Source of the DNA: Oleiagrimonas sp963747595
GTDB lineage: Bacteria > Pseudomonadota > Gammaproteobacteria > Xanthomonadales > Rhodanobacteraceae
DNA: 64,000 bases
Assembly (NCBI GenBank): GCA_963747595.1
Contig: CAVVFO010000003.1
Coordinates: 186,001-250,000 of the forward strand
Direction: 5' to 3'
In this document: piece by piece, positions 25,980 through 35,700 of the stretch
How positions within the stretch are numbered: the first letter of the stretch is position 1
How the letters are laid out: the number at the start of each line of letters is the position of its first letter
Notes under the pieces: generated by a model
Told to the model about the DNA's origin: nothing
What the model saw: only the letters and a program-made list of their open reading frames with translations
Database searches by the model: none
Translations under genes and position numbers: made by a program

Positions 25980-27363
25980 CGAACATACCAAGCCAGACGA
26001 CAACGATTCCCGGTCCGAGGAACGCGATACCGCATCCGGCAACAAGGCAGCCGAGTCCGAACAGCGCGATTCCGCTTCACAGGGCCGCGATGGGGGGCAG
26101 GACGGGAAGGACACATCGGCCGACGCGCGCGGCAACAACGACGACGGCGACAACAAGAAAACCGATGGCGAGGGCAAGTCCAGGGACGGTGGCAAGCGTG
26201 CGCGTCGCCGCAAGTGGCTGATGCGCGGCCTGCTGGTCGTGGTCGTTGTGGTCGCCATCGGCTGGGCGCTGTTGTATTTCCTGGATTTTCGCTGGTATGC
26301 CAGCACCGACGACGCCTATGTGAAGGGCAACCAGGTGATGATTACCCCGCGCGTGCCCGGGTCGGTGGTCAGCATCGGCGCCGAGGACGGCGACCTTGTC
26401 AAGGTCGGGCAGATCCTGGTGCAGCTTGATCCCAGCGATGCCGAGGTCGCGCTGCAACGGGCCAAGGCGCATCTGGCCAGCACGGTGCGCCAGGTGCTGG
26501 GGCAGTACAACAACGTCAACAGCGCCAAGGCCCAGGTCCGGGCCGAGCAGGTGGCACTGGACAAGGCGCGGCGCGATTACCAGCGGCGCAAGGGCCTGGC
26601 CGCATCGGGTGCGATTTCCCAGGAACAGCTGTCGCATGCGCGCGATGCATATGAAGCGGCGCGCAGCTCGCTGATCAACTCGCAGCAGAACCTCAATACC
26701 AGCAAGGTGCTGGTCAACGACAAAGTGGTGACTGGCAACCCGCAGGTGCAGGCGGCGGCGGCGCAGCTGCGCAAGGCCTATTTGAACAAGGCGCACAGCA
26801 CCATGGTGGCGCCGGTGACCGGGTATGTGGCCGAACGCAAGGTGCAGGTGGGACAAACGGTGCAACCGGGCACACCCCTGATGGCGGTGGTACCCCTGCA
26901 CCAGATCTGGGTCAGCGCCAACTTCAAGGAAACCCAGCTGGGGCAGATGCATATCGGCCAGAAAGTCACCCTGGACTCGGATGTCTACGGCGGCGATGTC
27001 GGCTACAAGGGCGTGGTGCAGAGCCTGGGCGTGGGCACCGGCAGCGCCTTCTCGCTGTTGCCGGCGCAGAATGCCACCGGTAACTGGATCAAGATCGTGC
27101 AGCGCGTGCCGGTGCGTGTGAAGCTGACCGAGCCTTCGCAGCTGGACAAGCATCCGCTGCGCATCGGCATGTCGATGTCGGCCACGGTGAATCTGCACGA
27201 CACCTCCGGTCCGCTGCTGTCGCAGACCGCGCCGATCAAGCCGGTGTTCTCCACCAATATCTACAAGAAGCAGCTGGCCGATGCCGATGTTCTGGTGAAG
27301 AAGATCATTCACCAGAACGTGCAGCGCGCCAAATCGCTGAAGAAGTCCCACAAACACTCGTGA
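25972..27363 (+). CDS. emrA: HlyD-family membrane-fusion protein (EmrA-like)
   Basis: Periplasmic adaptor linking the inner-membrane pump to the outer-membrane factor. 463 aa. About 75 N-terminal cytoplasmic residues are strongly charged and low in complexity (SRSEERDTASGNKAAESEQR), ending in a basic KRARRRK. One membrane helix follows (GLLVVVVVVAIGWALLYFLD), then the EmrA block STDDAYVKGNQVMITPRVPG, a coiled-coil hairpin, VAPVTGYVAERKVQVGQTV and IWVSANFKETQL. EmrA itself has a much shorter cytoplasmic tail. The start overlaps the previous gene by 8 nt and precedes the first DHA2 pump by 54 nt. Confidence 0.9.
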   Translation: MTDEHTKPDDNDSRSEERDTASGNKAAESEQRDSASQGRDGGQDGKDTSADARGNNDDGDNKKTDGEGKSRDGGKRARRRKWLMRGLLVVVVVVAIGWALLYFLDFRWYASTDDAYVKGNQVMITPRVPGSVVSIGAEDGDLVKVGQILVQLDPSDAEVALQRAKAHLASTVRQVLGQYNNVNSAKAQVRAEQVALDKARRDYQRRKGLAASGAISQEQLSHARDAYEAARSSLINSQQNLNTSKVLVNDKVVTGNPQVQAAAAQLRKAYLNKAHSTMVAPVTGYVAERKVQVGQTVQPGTPLMAVVPLHQIWVSANFKETQLGQMHIGQKVTLDSDVYGGDVGYKGVVQSLGVGTGSAFSLLPAQNATGNWIKIVQRVPVRVKLTEPSQLDKHPLRIGMSMSATVNLHDTSGPLLSQTAPIKPVFSTNIYKKQLADADVLVKKIIHQNVQRAKSLKKSHKHS

Positions 27364-27417
27364 CGCCCGGCGCCGCCTCGGCATCGGCGAGGCGGCCCGC
27401 GGCGCGCGGCTGAGGTC

Positions 27418-28941
27418 ATGTCCCAATTCCGCCCTCCCAATCTGGCCCTGACCACGATCGGCTTGTCGCTGGCGACGTTCATGCGCGTGCTGGACACGAC
27501 CATCGCCAACGTCTCGCTGCCGACCATCGCCGGCAACCTCGGCGTCAGCGACAACCAGAGCACATGGGTGATCACCTCGTTCACGGTGGCCATGGCCATC
27601 TCGCTGCCGCTGACCGGATTCCTGTCACGGCGCTTCGGCGAGGTGAAACTGTTCGTGTGGTGCACGCTGCTGTTCTCGGTGGCCTCGTTCCTGTGCGGCG
27701 TGTCCGGCAGTATCGGCATGCTGCTGATTTTCCGCGTCATCCAGGGCGCGGTCTCCGGGCCCATGTATCCGGTCACGCAGAGTCTGCTGATCTCGGTGTA
27801 CCCGACGGACAAGCGCGGCATGGCGCTGTCGCTGCTGGCGATGGTGACAGTGGTGGCGCCCATTGCCGGACCGATCCTGGGGGGATGGATCACCGACAGC
27901 TATTCCTGGCGCTGGATCTTTTTCATCAACGTGCCCATCGGCATTTTCTCCAGCATCGTCATCGGCGCGCAGCTGGCGGCCATGAAGGAAGAGACCGAAC
28001 GCCCGCGGTTCGATTACGTGGGCCTGATCACGTTGATCGTCGGCGTCGGCGCGCTGCAGATCATGCTGGACAAGGGCAACCAGGATGACTGGTTCCACTC
28101 CACCTTCATCATCACCCTGACGGTGATCGCGGTGATCGCCCTGGCCATCTTCGTCATCTGGGAGATGACCGACAAGGACCCCATCGTCGATCTCCGGCTG
28201 TTCCGGCATCGCAACTTCGCTGCCGGCACGCTGGTGCTGGTGCTGGCCTACGCGGCGTTTTTCGCCATCAACCTGCTGATCCCGCAGTGGCTGCAGCGCA
28301 ATCTCGGCTACACCGCGACCTGGGCCGGTTTCGCCACCGCACCGCTGGGCGCGTTTCCGGTCCTGCTGACGTACTTTGTGGGCAAGTATGCCGACCGTTT
28401 CGACCTGCGTTACGTGGCCGCCATCTCGTTCGTCATCATTGCCGCCACCTGCTTCATGCGGTCGGACTTCAACCTCGGGGTGAATTTCGGCACGGTCGCC
28501 GAGGTGCAGCTGATCATGGGCGTCGGTGTGGCGTTGTTCTTCATGCCGGTGCTGACGATTCTGCTGTCGGATCTCAAATCCAACGAGATCGCCGCCGGCT
28601 CCGGCTTGTCGACGTTCCTGCGCACCGTGGCCGGCAGCTTCGCCGCCTCCATCACCACGTTCCTCTGGCAGCGCCGTGCGGCCATGCATCACGCGCAGAT
28701 CGCCTCGCACGTGACACGTTACGACCCCTCCACGCGCCAGTCCCTGGAGATGCTGGGAAATGGCCACCATTCGCATCGTGCCGCCGAAGTCATCAACGGC
28801 ATGGTCACGCAGCAGGGCTTCCAGATGTCGTTCAACGACCTGATGTACGCCATGGGTTTCATCTTTCTGGGCCTGATCGCGGTGCTGTGGCTGGCCAAAC
28901 CCCCATTTTCCGCCAGTCGCACGCGGGCCTCGGAGGACTGA
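27418..28941 (+). CDS. emrB: DHA2-family MFS multidrug pump, copy 1 (EmrB-like)
   Basis: Proton-driven drug exporter with 14 predicted helices, 507 aa. TM1 carries the D1 motif VLDTTIANVSLPTIAGNLG; motif A is LSRRFGEVKLF and motif C is VVAPIAGPILGGWITD. Typical EmrB end: SFNDLMYAMGFIFLGLIAVLWLAKPP. It starts MSQFRPPNLALTTIGLSLA and is highly similar along its whole length to the next gene. TM1 has Arg (FMRVLDTT) where copy 2 and most relatives have Gln or Val. Part of the MarR-OMF-HlyD-MFS operon. Confidence 0.9.
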   Translation: MSQFRPPNLALTTIGLSLATFMRVLDTTIANVSLPTIAGNLGVSDNQSTWVITSFTVAMAISLPLTGFLSRRFGEVKLFVWCTLLFSVASFLCGVSGSIGMLLIFRVIQGAVSGPMYPVTQSLLISVYPTDKRGMALSLLAMVTVVAPIAGPILGGWITDSYSWRWIFFINVPIGIFSSIVIGAQLAAMKEETERPRFDYVGLITLIVGVGALQIMLDKGNQDDWFHSTFIITLTVIAVIALAIFVIWEMTDKDPIVDLRLFRHRNFAAGTLVLVLAYAAFFAINLLIPQWLQRNLGYTATWAGFATAPLGAFPVLLTYFVGKYADRFDLRYVAAISFVIIAATCFMRSDFNLGVNFGTVAEVQLIMGVGVALFFMPVLTILLSDLKSNEIAAGSGLSTFLRTVAGSFAASITTFLWQRRAAMHHAQIASHVTRYDPSTRQSLEMLGNGHHSHRAAEVINGMVTQQGFQMSFNDLMYAMGFIFLGLIAVLWLAKPPFSASRTRASED

Positions 28942-29063
28942 GCAAGAGCGTTTGGCCGCAAGGCAGCTGAGGGCCCGGGCACCGTCCGGGCCACATCATT
29001 TTCTTATGTAGTGAACGTATCGCCACACCCAGTCGGGTGTCGCGTGCACAGGGAATTCTTGTC

Positions 29064-30596
29064 TTGAGCGACACCCACTTCCGTCCCCCCAACCTGGCCC
29101 TGGCCACCATCGGCCTGTCCCTGGCCACGTTCATGCAGGTGCTGGACACCACGATTGCCAACGTGTCGCTGCCGACCATCGCCGGCGACCTGGGCGTGAG
29201 TCTGGATCAGAGCACCTGGGTGATCACCTCGTTCACGGTGGCCAACGCCATCGCGCTGCCGCTGACCGGCTTCCTCAGCCGGCGCTTCGGCGAGGTGAAG
29301 CTGTTCGTCTGGGCGACGCTGTTCTTTTCCATCACCTCCTTCATGTGCGGCATTGCGCAGTCCATGGGCATGCTGATCCTCTTCCGCGCCATCCAGGGCG
29401 CGGTGGCCGGGCCCATGTATCCGATCACGCAGAGCCTGCTGATCTCCATCTATCCGGCGCACAAACGCGGCCAGGCACTGGCGCTGCTGTCCATGGTCAC
29501 GGTGGTGGCGCCCATCGCCGGGCCCATCCTGGGCGGGTGGATCACCGACAACTACAGCTGGCCGTGGATCTTCTTCATCAACGTGCCCATCGGAATTTTT
29601 GCCAGCATCGTGGTGGGTGCACAGCTGGCAGCGAAAAAAGAGGAGACCGAGCGCCCGCGCATCGACTACGTGGGCCTGGTCACGTTGATCATCGGCGTGG
29701 GCTCGATGCAGGTGGTGCTGGACAAGGGCAACGACGCGGACTGGTTCCACTCCACGTTCATCGTCGCCATGTCCATCATCGCCGTCATCGGCGTGGCCAT
29801 CTTCCTGATCTGGGAATTGACCGACGACGATCCCATCGTGGACCTGCGCCTGTTCCGGCACCGCAATTTCACCGTGGGCACCATCGCCCTGGTGCTGGCG
29901 TATGCCGCGTTCTTCGCCATCAACCTGCTGATTCCGCAGTGGCTGCAGCGCAACCTGGGCTACACCGCCACATGGGCCGGCTTCGCGGTGGCGCCGCTGG
30001 GCGTGATCCCGGTGATCCTGACCCCGTTCGTGGGCAAATACGCCAACCGCTTCGACCTGCGCATCCTGGCATCACTGGCCTTCGTCGCCATCGGCATGAC
30101 CTGCTTCATGCGTTCCGGGTTCAACCTGGACGTGGATTTCCAGCGCATCGCGCTGGTCCAGCTGCTCATGGGCCTGGGGATCGTGCTGTTTTTCATGCCG
30201 GTATTGACCATCCTGTTGTCCGATCTCAACGGCCGGGAAGTGGCCTCCGGTTCCGGCGTCTCCACCTTCCTGCGCAACATGGCCGGCAGTTTCGCCGCAT
30301 CCATCACCACGTTCCTGTGGCAGCGCCGCGCGGAGATGCATCATGCCCAGCTGGCCTCGCACATCACGCCCTACAGTCCGCTCACCCAGCAGGCAATGCA
30401 GACGCTGGGCCAGGGCGGCCACCAGCAACGCGCCGCGGCGATGATCAACGGCATGATCACCCAACAGGGGTTCCAGATGTCGTTCAATGACCTGTTCTAT
30501 GCGCTGGGGTTCATCTTCCTCGGCCTGATCGCGATCGTCTGGCTGGCCAAGCCGCCGTTCATCGCCTCGGCCGGCCCGGCCGCCGGCGGGCACTGA
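29064..30596 (+). CDS. emrB: DHA2-family MFS multidrug pump, copy 2 (EmrB-like)
   Basis: 510 aa, 14 helices, tandem paralogue of the previous pump; roughly three quarters of aligned residues look identical (for example AFFAINLLIPQWLQRNLGYT is shared exactly). Motifs: MQVLDTTIANVSLPTIAGDL, LSRRFGEVKLFVWAT, VVAPIAGPILGGWITD. The chosen TTG start (29064, AGGGAA upstream) gives a first line LSDTHFRPPNLALATIG parallel to copy 1; a GTG at 29037 is the alternative. 122 nt separate it from copy 1, which could leave it in the same operon or under its own promoter. Confidence 0.87.
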   Translation: MSDTHFRPPNLALATIGLSLATFMQVLDTTIANVSLPTIAGDLGVSLDQSTWVITSFTVANAIALPLTGFLSRRFGEVKLFVWATLFFSITSFMCGIAQSMGMLILFRAIQGAVAGPMYPITQSLLISIYPAHKRGQALALLSMVTVVAPIAGPILGGWITDNYSWPWIFFINVPIGIFASIVVGAQLAAKKEETERPRIDYVGLVTLIIGVGSMQVVLDKGNDADWFHSTFIVAMSIIAVIGVAIFLIWELTDDDPIVDLRLFRHRNFTVGTIALVLAYAAFFAINLLIPQWLQRNLGYTATWAGFAVAPLGVIPVILTPFVGKYANRFDLRILASLAFVAIGMTCFMRSGFNLDVDFQRIALVQLLMGLGIVLFFMPVLTILLSDLNGREVASGSGVSTFLRNMAGSFAASITTFLWQRRAEMHHAQLASHITPYSPLTQQAMQTLGQGGHQQRAAAMINGMITQQGFQMSFNDLFYALGFIFLGLIAIVWLAKPPFIASAGPAAGGH

Positions 30597-31155
30597 CGCG
30601 CAGGTGACAAGGCGCGGCCTCTTCGCCGCGTCGCAAGCCTGCCATCACGCCGTCAGTCGGCGCGCTACGCGTGACCGCGCCAACTCGCTCACAGTGCCGC
30701 TGGAGAAAAGGCGGCAGGTGGCCCACCCCGCTTTCCGCAAGCAGTGCCGTTCGCTTCGCCCTCGGCTTATCCGACAGATCGGATGACAGCATGCATACAG
30801 CCTGATTCACGAGAAGCGCCACCCGCTGCGGTCGATAGCCCGCCGCTGGTCTCATACACCTGTGGCCAATGCCGAACTCGACGTCGCGTTCTTCCTGCCT
30901 GCTTCTTTTGTCAGCTCGTCGCGGAGGCAACATATGCCAGACTGCGTTTCCATAATCGGTCTTGCATGCACCCATGCTGCTGGTGCGGACCAGGCTATAA
31001 ACCGCACCCGGAGACCTCTTTCGTTCATCGGACTGTCCGGTCTCGGGGGATCAGTCGCAACACGGTTGTGGACGTCCAACTAGTTAGTCAGGTTCTCTCC
31101 GTGTCGGTCTGACCGGTTGCTTACCGCTTCGCGCTGACGATGAATCGAATCGCTC
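30597..31155. other. 559-bp region without a recognisable gene
   Basis: Lies between the second DHA2 pump and the IS110 remnant. Small open frames exist on both strands, but none has a ribosome-binding site or recognisable protein character. GC content appears slightly lower than in the neighbours. Because it borders a transposase fragment it may be the leftover of an insertion or deletion event. Confidence 0.5.
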
Positions 31156-31563
31156 TTAAGTCGCACGACCTTGCTGGTGCATCGGATGCTTCAGACAGGC
31201 ATGCGAGTGGTCGTCGACACCTCGCGCCAGCATCGCCCAGATCTGGCGCGCATGTCTGTTGGCGATCGCCACGATCGCCTTGCCGAACGGCATCCGGCCA
31301 TCCAGTGTGCGTATCCATAGCTTCTCCGGCGTGGCCGTTTCGGTGGCCACGGCCTTGGCGCGCTGCAGGCTACTTCGCGCGCCTTGGATCAGCAGGGTGC
31401 GCAGATACGCATCACTGCGACAGCTGATCGTGCCCAGCTGGGGAAGTTCGCCATAGGGGTGCTCGGTGGCCCCCAGATCCAGCCCTATGGCCAGTTGCCG
31501 GGGCTTTCCGAATGTCTCGGCAGCGCGCAGTTTCGCCGGAGCGATGACGCCAAATGCCGGCCC
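31156..31563 (-). pseudogene. IS110-family transposase, C-terminal fragment
   Basis: About 135 codons show the C-terminal Transposase_20 part of IS110 elements: FGKPRQLAIGLDLGATEH, then GTISCRSDAYLRTLLIQGAR and IVAIANRHARQIWAMLA, ending in a natural stop at 31156. The N-terminal DEDD catalytic half is absent; upstream sequence merges directly into the region after the amidase gene. No second copy or element end is recognised. An immobile remnant. Confidence 0.8.
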
Positions 31564-31656
31564 ACATGCCGTTCTTGAGCACACCGCGTTGCGTGGGGTC
31601 CGGTGGCGTGATGCCCGTGCATTGGATGTCCTCGCCCATATGTGCGGGCGCAAGTG

Positions 31657-32499
31657 TCAGCGGTTCCCTGGCTGCAGGTGCTTCAGCTGCCGGTACGTCT
31701 TGTGCGCGGGTGGCGGCGTCACGCCTTCGTGCATCAGCTTGCCTTGCAGGTTCCACAGGATGCGCAGGTCGAGCGCATCCAGCTTGGGGGTGTCGTTGGC
31801 CCGGAAATGGCGATGGTAGGCGACGATCGCCGCGACGGGATCGGTCACGGAGTAGCCGATCAGCCGCAGCGCCACCAGCGGTTCGAACCCGGGTGGGGGT
31901 TCGGGCAGCGTGCCGGGGTCGTACCACAGGCCGAAGCCGTGCGCGGCCAGCTTGCTCCAGGGGAAATAGACGCCGGGATCGGCCCTGCGCGTTTCCGCCA
32001 CATCGGCATGTCCGATGATGTTGCTGCGGCGAATGCCGTAGTGCGTGCTGAGGTTGCCCAGGAGCTTCAGCAGCGCCTGGATCTGTGACGGCGGGAAGGA
32101 TTCGTCGCCGTTGTTGTCCAGCTCGATGCCGATGGAGCGCGAATTGACGTCGCCCGCGCCGGACCAGAACGAGGAGCCGGCCTGCCAGGCGCGTTTGCCG
32201 TTGGCGACCAGCTGGTAGATGGTGCCGTTCTTGCCGATCAGGTAGTGCGCGCTGACCCGGCCTTTGGGGTTGTGGGTGCGCAGGGTGTGCAGGGCGTCCT
32301 GCACATTGGCTTCCTGCGTGTAATGCACCACGATCAGCGTGGGCTTGCGTGCATTGTAGTTTGGCGAGGGGATCCACGTCGCCAGTGGATTGTGCCTGGG
32401 CACGCCCGCACAACCGGCCAGCAGCAACAGGACCAGGCAGGCGAAAGGCCACCGCCGTTTGCAGGTGCCGCTCGGCTGCGGCGCGCTTTGATCGGACAT
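31657..32499 (-). CDS. amiD: N-acetylmuramoyl-L-alanine amidase lipoprotein (AmiD-like)
   Basis: Cleaves the amide bond between muramic acid and the stem peptide; AmiD is an outer-membrane lipoprotein. 280 aa: N-terminal CKRRWPFACLVLLLLAGCAG with lipobox Cys30. The amidase_2 domain shows LIVVHYTQE (zinc His), SAHYLIGKNGTIYQLV, IGIELDNNGDE, GHADVAETRRADPG (zinc His and Asp), and FPWSKLA. A C-terminal helical region of about 70 residues (LRLIGYSVTDPVAAIVAYHR) resembles a peptidoglycan-binding domain. It is isolated between the IS110 fragment and putA. Confidence 0.88.
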   Translation of the reverse strand: MSDQSAPQPSGTCKRRWPFACLVLLLLAGCAGVPRHNPLATWIPSPNYNARKPTLIVVHYTQEANVQDALHTLRTHNPKGRVSAHYLIGKNGTIYQLVANGKRAWQAGSSFWSGAGDVNSRSIGIELDNNGDESFPPSQIQALLKLLGNLSTHYGIRRSNIIGHADVAETRRADPGVYFPWSKLAAHGFGLWYDPGTLPEPPPGFEPLVALRLIGYSVTDPVAAIVAYHRHFRANDTPKLDALDLRILWNLQGKLMHEGVTPPPAHKTYRQLKHLQPGNR

Positions 32500-32739
32500 T
32501 CACTGACCCCCATGAATTGGCTCCATCGAGCATAGTCAGGCGGCATGTGCTCCACCAATGAAAAGTCGGGCACCCGGCATAGCTGCCGGTTATGGGTGGG
32601 CAAACATCGTGGAGGTGGGAGCGCGTCTGGCGCGTGGCCCATTTCTGCGCGGGCCATGGTCCGACTGGCGGATCCGGGGGGCCGAAGGTGTCGCGGTCGG
32701 GCGCTTTCCCTTCGAGGACGCGTTTGTGTCCGGCCGTTC

Positions 32740-32771
32740 CCCGCGTGCGCCGGGACCACGGCGCACGCGGG
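32740..32771 (-). terminator. Hairpin after putA (possible terminator)
   Basis: Perfect 13-bp inverted repeat CCCGCGTGCGCCG / CGGCGCACGCGGG with a 6-nt loop, 20 nt beyond the putA stop. A longer second stem (TGTGTCC/GGACACA) surrounds it. No U-tract is present, so termination is likely but not proved. Confidence 0.45.
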
Positions 32772-32791
32772 ACACAGGGTCTTCGGGACGA

Positions 32792-35700
32792 TTACTCGCC
32801 CAGCGTCAGCAGGCTGGCGTTGCCGCCGGCGGCGGTGGTGTTGATGGTCAGCACGCGTTCGGTGACGAACCGCTGCAGGTAGTGCGGACCGCCGGCCTTG
32901 GGGCCGGTGCCGGACAGGCCTTCGCCGCCGAACGGCTGCACACCGACCACGGCGCCGACCTGGTTGCGGTTGACGTAGGCGTTGCCCACCTTCACGCGGC
33001 TGGCGATGTACTCGGAAGTCTCGTCGACGCGGCTGTGGATGCCCAGGGTGAGGCCGTAGCCGGTGGAGTTGATCTGGTCGATGACCTTGTCCAGCTCGTC
33101 GTTGCCGTAGCGCACCACGTGCAGCACCGGTCCGAAGACTTCGTCCTTGAGGTCGTCCAGCGAGTCCAGCTCGTAGGCGCGCGGGGCGAAGAAGGTGCCC
33201 TGTTCGGCGGCCCTGGGCATGGCCACTTCCTTGATCTTCTGCTTGGCGTGCTTGTCCATGTGGGCAGCATGCTTTTCCAGGATTTCCAGTGCATCGTGGT
33301 CGATGACCGGGCCCACGTCGGTGGAGATCAGGCCGGGATCGCCGATCCGCAGTTCGTCCATGGCGCCGGCCAGCATGTCGATGATGTGGTCGGCCACGTC
33401 CTCCTGCAGGTACAGCACGCGGCAGGCCGAGCAGCGCTGCCCGGCGGAATCGAACGCCGACTTCAGCACATCCTTGACCAGCTGTTCGGGCAGGGCGGAG
33501 GAATCCGCGATCATGGCGTTCTGGCCGCCGGTCTCGGCGATCAGTGCGGCAATGGCCGAATCGCGATCGGCCAGCTTGCGGTTGATCATGCGCGCGGTCT
33601 GGGTGGAGCCGGTGAACACGCAGCCGGCCACGCGCACATCGTCGGTGAGGACAGAGCCCACCTTGGCACCGTCGCCGGGCACGAACTGCAGCACGTCTTC
33701 GGGGATGCCTGCCTCGTGCAGGATCTGCGCCATGCGATAGCCGATCAGCGTGGTCTGCTCGGCGGGCTTGGCGATCACCGTGTTGCCGGTGACCAGCGCC
33801 GCGGCGATCTGGCCGGTGAAGATGGCCAGCGGGAAGTTCCAGGGGCTGATGCATATGAAGATGCCGCGGCCGTGCAGCGTCATCTCGTTGGTTTCGCCCG
33901 TGGGGCTGGGGAAGTGCTGCGGCTCGGCCATCAGGCGGCGCGACATGGTGGCGTAGTAGCGCAGGAAGTCCGCTGCCTCGCGCACTTCGTCCACGGACGA
34001 GGAGATGCTCTTGCCGGCCTCGCGCACGCAGATGGCGATCATCTCGGCGCGGTTCTCTTCCAGCATGTCCGCGGCGCGCTCCAGCATCGAGGCGCGTACC
34101 TCCACGGGCAGCCGGTCCCATTCGGTCTGCGCCTGGTGGGCGTTGTCCAGGGCGGTGTTGACGGTGTCCTTGTCGGCGCTCAGCCAGCTGCCGACCTTGC
34201 GCTCGTGGTTGGCGGGGTCGGTGACGTCGATGCGCTCCGAGGTTTCCGCGGCGCCCGGCACCAGCGGCCTGGCCTGCCACGGGCCGGAGTGCTTGTTGAC
34301 GGCGTCGGCAAGGGATTTGAGTTCTTCGTCGCTGGCAAGATTGACGCCCATGGAATTTTTCCGGATATCTTTGAAGAGGTTGACCGGCATCGGGATGCGC
34401 GGATGCGGAATGGATTTGAACTGACGAACCGTCTCGCACGGATCGGCGCATAGCTCGTCCACGGACACATCCTCGTCCATGATCATGTTGACGAAGCTTG
34501 TGTTGGCGCCGTTTTCCAGCAGGCGACGCACCAGGTAGGGCAGCAGCTCCTCGTGGCTGCCCACAGGGGCGTAGACGCGGCAGGGGACGCCGAGATTCTT
34601 CTCGCCGATCACCTCGTCATACAGCTCCTTGCCCATGCCGTGCAGGCGCTGGAACTCGAACTTCGCATTGCGGTTTTTGGCCATCTGATAGCAGGCGGAG
34701 ATGGTCTGCGCGTTATGCGTGCCGAACTGCGGATAAATCACGTCCCGGCCGGCGTCCAGCAACATCTTCGCGCAGGCCAGATAGCACACATCGCTGTTGG
34801 GTTTGCGCGTGTAGACGGGGTACCCCGCCAGGCCCATTTCCTGGGAGCGTTTGATCTCCGAATCCCAGTAGGCGCCCTTGACGAGACGCACGCACCAGCG
34901 GCGCCCGGCATTTTTGGCCTGTTCGATCATCCACTCGATCAGGAAGGGCGCGCGTTTCTGGTAGGCCTGCACCACCATGCCCAGCCCGTTCCAGCCTTCC
35001 AGCGACGGATCGGCGAAGACCGCACCGATCACGTCCAGGGAAATTTCCAGGCGGTCCACCTCCTCGGCGTCCACGGTCAGCGCGACGCTGTTTTCCCTGG
35101 CCAGTTGCGCCAGCTTCAGCAGGCGCGGCGTCAATTCCTCATTGACGCGCTCGCGTTTGGCAGCTTCGAAACGCGGATGCAGTGCCGAGAGCTTGACCGA
35201 CATGCTGGGGCCGTCGATGACTTCCCCGGACGAGGGATGGCTGCCCAGCTCCTTGATGCCGTTGCTGTACGAGGCCATGTAGCGATCCGCCTCGGCCTGC
35301 GTGAAGGCAGCCTCGCCGAGCATGTCGAAGGCATACAGGTAGGGCCTGTTCTGCTTTTCGCGCGAGCGTTTCAGGGCCTCCTTGATGTTGCGGCCCATGA
35401 CGAACTGGAAACCCATGATGCGCATCGCCTGGCGCACTGCCATGCGGATCACCGGTTCGCCGAGGCGACGCGTCAGCAGGCGCAGGCTCTCGCTGGTTTC
35501 ATGATGCTCGCCGATCTGGCGCTTGCTCGGCTTGGGCTGATGGATCAGCTTGCCGGTCAGCATCAGGCTCCAAGTGGAGGCGTTGACCAGGCTGGAGTGG
35601 CTGGTCCCCAGATGCTTGCGCCAATCCGCCTCGCTGAGCTTGTCGCGGATCAGGCGGTCGGCGGTCAGGCTGTCCGGGATGCGCAGCAGCGCCTCGGCCA

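Noticed and set aside
30744..31112. 122-codon Cys-rich plus-strand frame before the IS110 remnant
   Set aside because: No ribosome-binding site, odd composition, no recognisable domain; likely chance.
32558..34453. 631-codon plus-strand frame opposite putA
   Set aside because: PutA domains are unmistakable on the minus strand; the shadow has no family character.
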